Source of the DNA: Ophioceras dolichostomum
Lineage: Eukaryota > Ascomycota > Sordariomycetes > Magnaporthales > Ophioceraceae
Assembly (NCBI GenBank): GCA_003049485.1
Contig: PYST01000074.1
Span: 68,533 to 132,532 of the forward strand
Reading direction: 5' to 3'
Length of the DNA stretch: 64,000 bases
Part shown: one piece after another, positions 12,129 to 22,391 of the stretch
Layout of the letters: each line of letters begins with the position of its first letter
How positions within the stretch are numbered: the first letter of the stretch is position 1
Made by a program: the position numbers and the translations under genes
Notes under the pieces: generated by a model
What the model saw: only the letters and a program-made list of their open reading frames with translations
The model's database searches: none
Told to the model about the DNA's origin: nothing

Positions 12129-15100
12129 TTACAAGTAGTCCTGAGAAAGCCAAGGCTTGGTAGCCATGTTGTAGTTGTAGCCCGGCTTATAGTCGCTGAG
12201 CAGCTCCTCCCGGTCCACGCCGCAGTGCGGGAGGCCGTCGCGGCCCTTGAACCAGCCGACGCCGTACGTGTCGCCGACCTCCTCCAGCTTGCGCACCATC
12301 TTGGTGCTGTTGTACTTGCTCGTGCCGACGAAGTCGTAGAGCATCCTGCTCTGGTGGATGAATGCCAGTACGCTTGCTGTATGTAGGTCGGACGCAAAAG
12401 GAAAGGTTAGTTAGGTACCAGTCAGAGGACGACGGACGACTTGGTATAGGAGGGAGAGAGATAGAGAGGGAGGAAAGGAAAAAGGTAGGCTAACTTACCA
12501 ATGGTGTTAGGCTGGCGGGGCAGGAACGGCTTCCGGCGGAGGAGAAACACGGTGGTCGCGACGGCGGCCATGTAGAGCAGGATGAAGGTGGCGATGCTGA
12601 GGGTGATCCAGAAGGAGAGCTCCGTCTCCTGACCGGCACTGATCCCCGTGTCGGCATGATCGGCGGTCGAATTAGAGCCACTACTACTCCACTGGCTGCT
12701 CGACGCCGTCGTAGAAGACGAGGACGACTGCCAGTTCGACACGCGGTCCATGAAGTCCCTCCCCGAGGCGGTCGCGAGGCTCGTCGACATGACGGTCAGG
12801 ACCTCGGACATGATGGTGCCGAAGCCGACGAAGAAGATGAGCGGGTGGCGGTTCAGCGCGCCGCGGATGGCGACCCAGCCGAAGGGCATGGCGGTGTAGT
12901 CGAGCGAGAGCGTGCGCGGCGGCGCGTGCCGGCGCCAGAGGATGTAGTAGGGCTCCATCATGCGCAGGTCGGTCTCCATGCCGCTCCAGCCCATCTTGAG
13001 GCAGACGGCCAGGGCGGTGATGAGCCACGGCGCCTTGTCGGTGAGGCCCGCCGCCTCGGTGAAGAGCACGGTGTGCACGAGCACCAGGAAGGCGAGCACG
13101 CCCACAACGAGGGGAACGGCGCCCACGGCGCGCAGCATCAGGGGGTGCGGGTTCTGCGAGAGGCCGCTCTGCCGGTAGCGGGCGGCCTCTGAGCTGGATG
13201 CCGGGCGGTTGGACTCGTCCGGGGCGAGCGAGGAGTTGAGCAGCACGTAGCGGTTGTCCTTGACCTGCCGGTGGATGTCCTGGTGCGTGGCCGTGTCCAT
13301 GTCCTTGAAGTCCATCAGGATGTGGCTGACGACGGCCATGGACGCCAGCCCCGCGATGCCCTTCACGTCCGAGAGCAGGCCGGACTTGCGGGTCTGCAGC
13401 TGCCAGAAGAGCACGCACCCCAGGGTGGCGATGACGAAGAGCACCGAGGTCAGGACCCGCGACCAGACGGGGCTGATGGTGATGTACTTGAGCCCTCCCG
13501 GGTCGTCGAGCCGGGCGCGGCGGTCGGGCGAGAGCACGATGGACGCGGCGCCCAGAGTGGGCACCACCGAGACGGCGAGGAGGGAGGCCATGGACGAGAT
13601 GAAGACGGCGAAGTGGCGGTAGCGCAGCGCGCGCACGGGCCGGAAGAAGCTGAAGTAGGTGATGTAGTCGACGTTGATGGACTCGGCCGCCAGCGCGCCC
13701 CCCTCCTTGGACAGCTGGTAGAAGGCCTCGAGCCGGCGCACCTCGAAGTCGGTCATCTGCCACAGCACGCCGAACGAGACGGTGACGAGCGTGGGCGCGA
13801 ACTTGATGGCGAAGTACAGGGAACCCGGGATCTCCGAGGGGCCGCGGAACGTCACCAGCGGGCGCTCGGCGGAGACGCGGTAGAAGACCTCCTGCGCGAT
13901 GCCCAGCCCGACCGAGAGCACGATCAGGAGCAGCAGGTAGGGGCCGCGCATGGAGAAGGGCTTCCAGTTCGGCTGCGGGTAGAACACCTGCTTGACCTGC
14001 TCCTTCTGCGGGAAGTTGGAGCTCTGCATCGCCACGAGGTCTGATCCGTCTGCCCCCCCGATGCCGCCGCCGCCGCCGCCCTTCGCTGTGGGGCTCGTCG
14101 TCGTCACCGAGGAGAGCCCGCCGCCTTTGGTTCCAGCACCAGCACCACCAATACCAGACCCGTCGCTGGCCAGCGACTGGAACGTCGCAGACCGAGCCAT
14201 GACGGGCGGCCCGTCCAGGTCGCTGATGTCCATGATCACCTCGATGATCTCGCCCCTCCTGTCGGCCTCGTCCTGGGCGCGCGCCCTGACCGTCGCCTGC
14301 CGGCCCAGGCGGGACCGCCTCCGCGACGCGAACGACAGGGAGCGGCGCGTCTCCGTGGGGGACGCGGGAACGGCCAGCAGGTCCGCCCCGCGGATGGTCG
14401 TCGTGTTGGACCCGAAGCCCGCGCCCAGCCCGCCCGTCAGCCGCCCGCTGGCCTCCTGCTGCTCCTGCTGCTCCTGCTGCTGCAGCGACTTCACCATCTC
14501 TGCGTCGTCCGCCGTCGTCCACGGTCTCAGGCCGCCCATCGTCGACAGGTCGAAGGTCATGGTGTCCGGGTCGGGCTCGTCCACGACTGTGGGGAGTGCT
14601 GCTGTTCTGCTGCTGCTGGCGGCGGCGGTGGTGGTGGCCCGGGGAGGGTCATAGGGGACCTGCGCGTACGGAGCCGAGGCGCTGGCGCTGGGCTGGACCA
14701 GAGGCGTCATGTCGATGGCGTCTCCCTCTTCGGGGATCGTCGCCGTCTGGCGACGCGCCCTCCTGGACGAGGACATTCGGCTTGCGAAGGGGAGGTGACT
14801 TGTTCGGGGTGCTGCTGGCTGTGGCACAACGTACGGCTGGGGCAGCATCTGCGTCTGCGTTTGCACCTGGGGTTGTTGGATCGGGACCTGTGGTTGAACC
14901 GGTATTTGTGGCAGAATCTGTACTTGCGGCGACAGCGGCGACAGCGGCTGGATATATTGCGTTGATGCATAAGGCTGCGAGGCGGAAGCCGAGGACGGGA
15001 CAGGCTGATATGCGCCGCCGCTACCGCCGCCGCCTCCCAAATAGCTGGTGAAGGGGAGGTTTGCGGTCCATCCCGAGCCTGAAGAAGACTGATAAGAGGT

Positions 15101-15643
15101 AGGACCGCTGCTGTTGTTATATGATGCTGGTGCGTACACTGCTGTGAGGACAGTTTGTGGCTTTTGTGGTAGTGGTTGTTGTTGTTGTTGTTGCTGTTGT
15201 TGATGTTGCTGGTGTTGCAGTGCTTGCGGTGCTAGGTAGTTGGCGACGTGTGAAGCTGGTGGTTCACCTTGCTGGAAAGGTTGAACTTGGTGCTGAACTT
15301 GTTGCTGCACTTGTTGCTGCACTTGATGCTGCACTTGATACTGCACCGGCTGTTGTACCGGCTGTTGTACCGGCTGTTGTACTGGCTGTTGTATAGGTTG
15401 TTGCTGCACTGGCATGGGAGGTGGTGGATCGTATGGCGCCATCAGCGAGGGGACCGAAGGCATTGATACCAGCGAAGGCCTGCCTCTGAGAGTCTGCTGC
15501 GAGCCATCCGGCGCGTATGCAGAGTCTGTAATGTCCGACAGGTTTGATATGCGATGATGAAGCACTGGACCGTTGCCGGGAGTATAAGTCGCGCCCACTA
15601 GCTGGCGCGGGTCATCGCCCTGACTGCTGTATCCGTATTCCAT
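12129..15643 (-). CDS. DUF3433-family polytopic membrane protein
   Basis: Two exons, 12499-15643 and 12129-12376, separated by a 122-nt intron (GTAAGT donor, CTAAC branch). The product is 1130 residues. The N-terminal half (about 1-550) is disordered, with Pro/Gln repeats (VQQP units near residues 80-125) and Ser/Thr-rich patches. The membrane part (about 555-1070) contains two related blocks. Each has hydrophobic spans, then a (E/D)xRxxExxY motif, an SxxxDY motif and more spans, which is the doubled arrangement of the DUF3433 family (PF11915). The last exon supplies the conserved tail: SVLAFIHQSRMLYDFVG, then GWFKGRDGxxHCGVDREELLSDY. No biochemical role is established for this family, so none is assigned. 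The start is the ATG at 15643. It is divergent from the Ras-like gene 2.9 kb away. Confidence 0.85.
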
Positions 15644-18501
15644 GTTGAATCATGGGAAGTTGAGATGGGGAGGAAGCGTGGTGTAAGAAACGGGAAGGAA
15701 TAGGAGAAACAAGACCAGACAGCACTTCGACCCGGTGTACGTCTGCTGGAAGGCGGCAAGGCTCTGATGAATTATGACTGAGGAAGGGGTATCAAGTCAA
15801 AAGTGAGAGAAAACGAGGAAGAGAAAGAGTAACGACCCAAAAACTAAAAATCTGCACCAAACGAAACGGAGATCTTCTGAAAGCGCGAGGAAGAAAAGGA
15901 AGAATGAGGTGAAGTGCCGTGAATCCGGGGAGGTGTGCTGCCAAGGAGCCGCTTCAGGGAGCTGCTTCAGGGGACATCCTGTGCGGCTGAAAGGGACGTA
16001 GGGCAGTAGGGAAGCACAGGCCGGGGCAGGCTTGCAGGCCCTGCAGGCCCTATAGGAACCGGAGAAGCGGTCGGTGCCTGGGACCACCAGCGACGCACGT
16101 TTCCGTCACCAGTCACCAGTCAGCAGATAGGAGGTGGAGAGACGAAAAGATGAGGCTGAACGACGCTACTGGCGACCAAGACCGACAGGACCGAGAGGCG
16201 CTTCCATTTTGGGTCGTAGAGCCAATATTCCGCGCCCAGAACCGTCCAAGAGCGCCACAATCACGAGAGAGTGAAGAGCAGAGTGAGAGCGATAAAATAG
16301 AAAGTCCTCGGACGAGAGATCTTTGCGGGTGAGCGAGCGAGCGAGCGAGCCGGCCTTTCAAGCATCCAAAACAGCAAAGCAACTACTGTGTATACAATAT
16401 GCTCAGAGATAGATAACATCTAACATCCCCTTATGACCGTCATGGTGAGACCTTGTGGAGAGCCGAGTGAGGCTTGGACATGGTGACCATGATACTAGTT
16501 TTAGAGGATGGGTTTCATTCTCCTCCAGCCCACTCACACTCACACTCTTCCTTCATCGTGAAGCTGCTTGCACCGCACGACAAGTAGAGTAGCACTGGAG
16601 CCAAGGTGGTAGGTGGTGGTGGGAGGTGGAGAGTCTACGAACTAACGAACTAACAATCGCGAACAGCGCCGCACGCCCAGACTGGCCATGGCCGGGCTCT
16701 CACCATTTCCCATATTCCCATATTCCCACTTCCTGTCCCACATTCCGCGTGGAGAGAGAAGAAGAAGAGGAGCGCTGCCGCCCACACATGTCAGGCCGAT
16801 GCAGCTTGGGAATGGCTGGGTTGGTTGGACCGGGAGGATTATGAGTTGATGCAACCGGATTGGCAGCGCGGGCCAATCACGGCGCCCATTAGCCGCTATA
16901 AATAGGGGCACAGCACTTGAAGCGAGAGACAGACCCCAGCCAGAAGGGCATCCAGGCACTCACACGCAGAAAGGAGATATCGTTCAATCAGAGCATGTCA
17001 TCCCCGGATGCAATCGGGATGAACGCACGGTGGGTGGCACACAGTACATTGCACGCCACAGAATTTTGCACTTCCCCTTTTGTCTAACTCTCCAAAGGAC
17101 GAATTTGGAACTTGGGGGCCCTAGGTGAGGACGAGTTGAGGAATCACCCTGTGCCCACCTTTCACAGACGGGAACGACAGCCGAGCAGGAAGGGACCCCA
17201 TCTCCTGAGTCCTTGCGTCCTTACCCCATTCTGTGCCGAAGTGCTCAGCCCAGCTGAGGTCGTCATCCCTACATGTGCAGACACTGCAGAGAGATCTTGC
17301 ATTCATTCAATCTTTTTTTAAGATGAGGGATGAGGGACGGAATACCCTCCCGATGAGCCTCTCCCTTTTCCTCCGAGTCTTGACGTTGGTGTTCGGCATC
17401 GCATCTTTCGGGCCATTCGACGGAATATATGTATTTCCATCCCTTGGCCTTTCCTGTTGTCGTCACCCGTCAGGTCATGGTCGGTCATGGCAGTGCCCCG
17501 ATCCCATTCCCTTGCAGGACCCTCGGGACCTAACCCGTAAAGAGCCGCAGGGCAGGAGGCTGTTTGTGGTGGGTGCAAAGCTGCACAAGTCCACTGCCGC
17601 TGCCGCCCCGCTCATCTGAAGATAGCCGACAAGGCCAGGAGTGAAGATCGATCCCCTGGTCTCGGGGTCTGCTGTGAGCGGCTGTGAGAAGCTGAACTGC
17701 ATTCCTCCCGAATGACGTGCCCTTCTTTTTTTTTTTATTCTTGATTGCCGTCAGTACAGTATACTGGACCCTGAATATTATATGCAAGTTGTGCAAATTC
17801 TTCAATTCCTTATGAGAGAGGAAGAGCTTAGAAAACAAATGGCGCCCAGCAACGGACTCTGGGCAAGGAGACAAGATCCGGCCAGTAATGTAGCGCTCTC
17901 CCGTCGTCCTGTGACACGACCCTCCGGTATTCGGCAGAATTCATCTATCTGCCTAAGCGCGGCGAGGCGTTTCACCTTAACGGCAGCCTTTAAACGGCTG
18001 GTGAGCATCATCGTCATACTTTGCTCCTCAATGCCAACGGATGCGGAGAGATGGCCAGAGAAGAGGGGAGGAAGATCAGCCTCACGGGCTGCCCCTACTC
18101 GTTTTCGCAGATCACGCTTCCGCCCGGCTTGAGCTCACCCGTCTCTCCGTCCGTCAGCAGAATCAACAACAAATGCAGCTCATAATGGAGCCATTCTATA
18201 ACTCCCTTCTCCGCGGAGGCATACGAACTGGGCAACGACCTGGAAGGGGGATCTTCCCCCCTTGGCAACCGGGCAAAGTGAAGAGAGGACGCTTTGTTGT
18301 TATGTTATGACTACCCCGAGAGACCCTGTGCATAGATGCCTCCCATCGCCGTCTCCTTTAGTCCCAACATACCTACGTACACCGACAGCTATCTAAGCAA
18401 CACGAGCAGCCGTCCAGCTCGCCGATTCACGATCACCAAGCCAGACGCATCGCGCAATCCCTCTCCTAATAGGGCGACATCCGCCAGTCCTCGATGTCAT
18501 C
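15644..18501. other. Divergent intergenic region
   Basis: A 2.9-kb gap between the 5' ends of the DUF3433 gene (-) and the Ras-like gene (+). It contains the CCAAT/TATA pair listed separately, a GAGC repeat at about 16333-16350 and a T-run at about 17728. No conserved coding exon was recognised. Confidence 0.45.
16873..16904 (+). promoter_or_regulatory. CCAAT + TATA core promoter, orphan
   Basis: A CCAAT box (16873-16877) lies 20 nt before a perfect TATAAATA (16897-16904), in a GC-rich setting. The first ATG downstream is at 16995 and opens only a 30-codon frame (to 17087). The next recognised gene on this strand begins 1.6 kb further on. It could be a distal promoter of the Ras-like gene with a long leader, the promoter of a non-coding or micropeptide RNA, or chance. 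Confidence 0.4.
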
Positions 18502-20156
18502 ATGGGGTCAATGCACTGGACGGACGAAGAGGCGAAATACCTGAAGGCCATCTTCTCGTGGCAGGCCAAGGCCGACGACGATAAGGCCTCTAGAGCCTCG
18601 AGGAGCAAGCTTGATCTGCTGGAAGATGCAGAAAAGAAGCCACCCGCCGGCGAGTTCAGGATCCTCGTCGTCGGAGCCAAGGGCTGCGGCAAGACGAGCA
18701 TTCTCACCAGGGTTCGTCCCGTTGCCCCCATTTTGCGCATCATTAGGCACACCCAAGCCAGAGGAGGAAAGAGAGAAAAAAAACCCAAGCAGGTTGGGTG
18801 AGGGCAGGAGAATGAGCATGGACATCTAGCAGCATACTTGGGCTCTCAAGGCTTTCATTCACCCCATCACACACCTCGCCGCTCCGCTCCGGTGCTTACA
18901 CCAGCCCTTCTGCCTGTTATACTTTAGTTCTGCGCGGGCACCTTCCGCGGCGAGTCCGAACCGGCTGACCCATTCTTTGAACGAGGGTGCCGGCACCAGA
19001 TCGAGCTGTCGACCGACGATGGAGAACCACTACGACAACAACCTGAACAACCATCATCGAGACTGCTGCCACAATTATCACAACAACAACAACAACAACA
19101 ACCACAGCAACAACAAACAAATAATCAGAATCATCAGCAGCAGCAGCAACCACAGCAGACAGCCCGGTACATAATCGACGCCCTAGAGATGCCCTCCAAA
19201 CACCTCTCCTCGAACCTCATGCTCGAGCAGGCCCTCGCCATAACCGAGGGCGCCGTGCTCGTCTACGACGTGGCCGACGCGTCCTCCCTGCGCCTCGCCG
19301 TGCGCGTGCACGACTTCATCCGCGACTCGCTCTTGTCTTCTTCGTCATCAGCAGTCTCAACTACCATTTCCAGTACTAGCACCAGTAGTGGTAATGGCAA
19401 TAATAACGATAAGAAGAAGAAGAAGAGCACTGTTGCTGCTGCTGCTGCTGCTGCTGCTTCGGCTGCTTCGGCTGCTGTTGTTAGGCGCGAGTACGGCCTC
19501 CTGCTCGTGGGGAACAAGAGCGACGTGGACGACGAGGACCGCGCGGTGCCGTGGGCTGAGGGGTCGAGGACGGCGGCGGGCTTTAAAGTCAGGTGTGCGT
19601 TTATGGAGGCGAGCGCTAAGTCTGGCGAGAAGTGCGTATCCATTTTTTCTTAAACCTACCTTCCCTCTTCTTTCTACGTCTTTCCTTCTCTTCATCTCCC
19701 TTCCCCTCTGTCTCCCCCTCATCCTTTCCCCCTCTTCCCCCTCACACCGTCATAGAAAGAACAAAAAAGGGGGTCTTGGTACTCCTAGGCCAAGGACAGA
19801 ACAGAGAGGGAGGAGCCAGTACTACGTAGTACCCTCAGACGGACAGGTTGATGACGATCTCATTCTAACACTTTCTGGAATGGTGGCGAAACGACAACAA
19901 CCTAAACAGTGTTTCGGCCATTTTCCCCACCCTGGGGCTCGAGATCCTCAGACTGAAGAAGCTGAACCGCCAGCGAAGGGAGGAAGCCGAGCGCGCTGCG
20001 GCGGCGGCAGCGGCACTGCTGAAGCTCAAGGCGCAGGCGGGGCACGGGGGCAGGGGGAGGAGACGCATCTGGAGGGCCATCACGAACCCTTTTGTTAGGA
20101 GGAGGGAGGACGGTGGTGGTGGTGGTGGTGGTGGCCAGGCGTTGCAGACTGCTTAG
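18502..20156 (+). CDS. Divergent Ras-like small GTPase
   Basis: Three exons (18502-18711, 18928-19631, 19910-20156) give 386 residues. The P-loop GAKGCGKT (58-65), the NKSD G4 motif (266-269) and the SAK G5 motif (299-301) place it in the Ras superfamily. The usual DxxGQ G3 motif is absent: the equivalent position reads IDALEMPSKH. Two low-complexity insertions interrupt the fold. One is a Gln-rich stretch (about 107-147) between the switch I region and the G3 position. The other is a Ser-Thr/Asn/Lys/Ala stretch (about 207-254) before G4. The C-terminus is a basic coiled tail (LKKLNRQRREEAERAA) followed by poly-Gly, with no CAAX box, so prenylation is not expected. An N-terminal extension of about 50 residues precedes the G domain. 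The first donor is the less usual GTTCGT; the other donor (GTGCGT) and the CTAAC branch at about 19865 fit well. GTP hydrolysis may be weak or altered; function is unknown. Confidence 0.75.
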
Positions 20157-21141
20157 TTGTAGGTGAGATAAGTACCCTGTTGGTGGTAGGTTTTTCGTTA
20201 TCCTGGATGGGACTTCGCCTCCTGCCTGTCATGAAGGGATGGTGGAAGTGGTGATGTGATGTGAGTGACGTGTTGGTATTTTTGTGGCGTTTGCTTTCAT
20301 GTGTCTTTTTTCTTTTACTTCCTGGTGATCCGGGCATTACTCTGTTCGGTACTGTTGGCGTTTCTGGGAGGAGTTGTATTCAACAAAAGTCAGAACGATC
20401 CTGGATGTTGCCAGGGACGCATGAGCCGTGTACTATGTCGCATGTTGTTGGCGGGAGTGAGAGGGGTGTACTGGTGCGGGTATTACGTTGCTTGTCTTTT
20501 GTAACCAATGACCATGGTGATAACTACGGCTTGAACATTTGGCTTTCAAGCTACGAGGCCGATGTTGGGTTGTGTTAACGTCATCACTTGCGGCTACTTT
20601 TAACAGAGTTCTAGGAGTTCTCAACGACCTCGATGTTCGAGCCTCGCCATGCGATACATGATGCATGCTATTCCATACTTTTGGTTGTTAAATCTTCTCT
20701 TTCAGGCACACCCGCCTGGAGTCAACACTAAACGAATTAATGGATGGAGGTAGGTAGATCCGATTGCCAATACGTGCCGTAACAGGTGTTGTCCATGTCG
20801 CTTCCCAGAATGCTTGGCTCTAATTCTCCGCATGTTACTACACGAGGCAAGCCAAGTGCGGTGTCAAAGCTGCAGCTGAACCCCTCCTTTCCACCACCGC
20901 AAGCCCCCGTGCGTGTATGTAGATGTGTCTATACTTGCCGAGGTTCGGAGATCAGCCGGCTCATTTAGAATATGTAGGGCAACCAGCGCCGCGGCTGAAC
21001 CTTCGTTGCTTTGTGAAATGACGAGGACATGAGAAGATGAGGACATTTTATCGCTTCCATGTCAATCAACTCTATTTCCACAACGCAACTCGGTGGAAGT
21101 CATTCCTCAGCACCCAGCTGGACCCCATACGCTCACCGAAA
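20157..21141. other. Intergenic, no gene seen
   Basis: The 3' flank of the Ras-like gene and 5' flank of the GST-like gene, both on the plus strand. It is moderately AT-rich. I see no conserved exon or RNA gene. Confidence 0.45.
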
Positions 21142-22391
21142 ATGTCGAGCTCGAACCTGCCTATTGTGATTTACCACTATCACTACTCCCCTTACGCGAG
21201 GAGGGTGTTGTGGTATCTCGCGCTGCGAGGTATACCGTACAGCCAATGTGTAAGTGGGAAAGTCTATTGCTGTCTCAACAACTAGAAAGTTTTCATACGG
21301 CCCTTCTTCACATTCTTGCGCCCGCCCGCCTAGACACCCACATAGTACATCATGACTACCACCTACCTGCTCGGATACGCGCCCCATCAACTCCCCTGAC
21401 GCAACGACAATAAACCCATTTTATGGATTACCTGTGTATCATCCACTAATTTTGTCGAGATGACATCGTCCAGCCCCAACCGCCCATAATGCCCCGGCCA
21501 GACCTAGCCAGGCTAGGCATCCAGTACCGGCGCATCCCTGTGCTCTCCATCGGCCGCGACGTGTACCTAGACACGCGCCTCATCCTCGCGAAGCTCGAGG
21601 AGGAGACGACCCACTACCCAGCAGCCCTGCCGCGGCTGGGCGCCACCGACCCGTCCCAGCGCGGCCTCGAACGCCTCCTGGCGTCCCTCACGCTCGACAC
21701 CGACGTCTTCCTCACCGCCGCGCGCCTGCTGCCCGAGAAGCTGCCCCTCCTGCAGGACCCAAAATTCGCGCGCGACCGCAAGAGCTTCTTCCCCAGCCCA
21801 CCCAGCGCCGCCGAGGGGGGACGCGAGACGCGCGCTGATGCGGTCAGTAGGATCAGGGCCAAGTTCGAGCTGCTCGAGACGACGCTTCTGGCGGACGGGC
21901 GGGAGTGGATCCTTGGTGCCGGTGCCGGGAGTGCCGGTAGTGGTCCGTCGCTCGCGGATATAGAGGCCGTCTGGCCGTTCCACTGGCTCGTCACGTTGCC
22001 GGACGCGCTGCCGGCCGACCAGGTGTCCGCGAAGCTGTTCCCGCGCGTGTACGCGTGGGTCGAGCGCTTCGACGCGGCTGTCAGGGCGGCAAGGGCCAAG
22101 GCGCCCAAGCCGCGGACCTTGTCGGGGGAAGAGGCGGCGAAGGTGGTGCTTGGGGCGCCGTTTCACGAGGATGCAGAGGGGCACAGGGTCGAGGGCGGCG
22201 AGCTTGCCAAGGGCCAGATGGCCAGGGTCTGGCCTACAGACACGGGGTCTGGGTACAAGGACGTCGGCAGGCTGGTGGGCCTGGATGGCGTCGAGGTCGT
22301 CATCGAGACGGAGGCGGAGGGCGGGGCCGGCTCCGTCCACTTACATGCGCCTAGGCAGGGCTTCAGGGTGCGAGCCACCGCGGACCTGTAG
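21142..22391 (+). CDS. Glutathione S-transferase-like protein
   Basis: Two exons (21142-21249 and 21474-22391) encode 341 residues. The N-terminal thioredoxin-like half shows beta-strand IVIYHYHYSPY, helix ARRVLWYLALRG, the loop PRPDLARLG, and the strand-turn YRRIPVLSIGRDVYLDTRLI, where the cis-Pro region (RIPVLS) and the acidic/Thr pair normally bind glutathione. No CxxC is present; Ser16-Pro17-Tyr18 takes the active-site position. A helical C-terminal region (about 100-225) resembles a GST_C-like domain, followed by an extra C-terminal extension that is common in this fungal subgroup. The 224-nt intron joins Cys36 to the PQPPIMPRPDL segment in phase 0, exactly within the thioredoxin fold, which supports the model. 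The substrate is unknown; roles in detoxification or redox chemistry are inferred from the fold. Confidence 0.75.

Noticed and set aside
12684..14522. 612-codon open frame inside the DUF3433 gene
   Set aside because: It overlaps the real exon in another frame on the same strand. Its Arg/Gly/Ala/Pro-rich composition is the usual result of high GC at third positions, and it has no domain.
20620..20660. TTCGAGC T-loop-like string as a tRNA
   Set aside because: No A box, acceptor stem or anticodon arm is found at tRNA spacing on either strand.
21567..22340. 257-codon frame opposite the GST-like gene
   Set aside because: It is a shadow of a GC-rich exon with no recognisable family.
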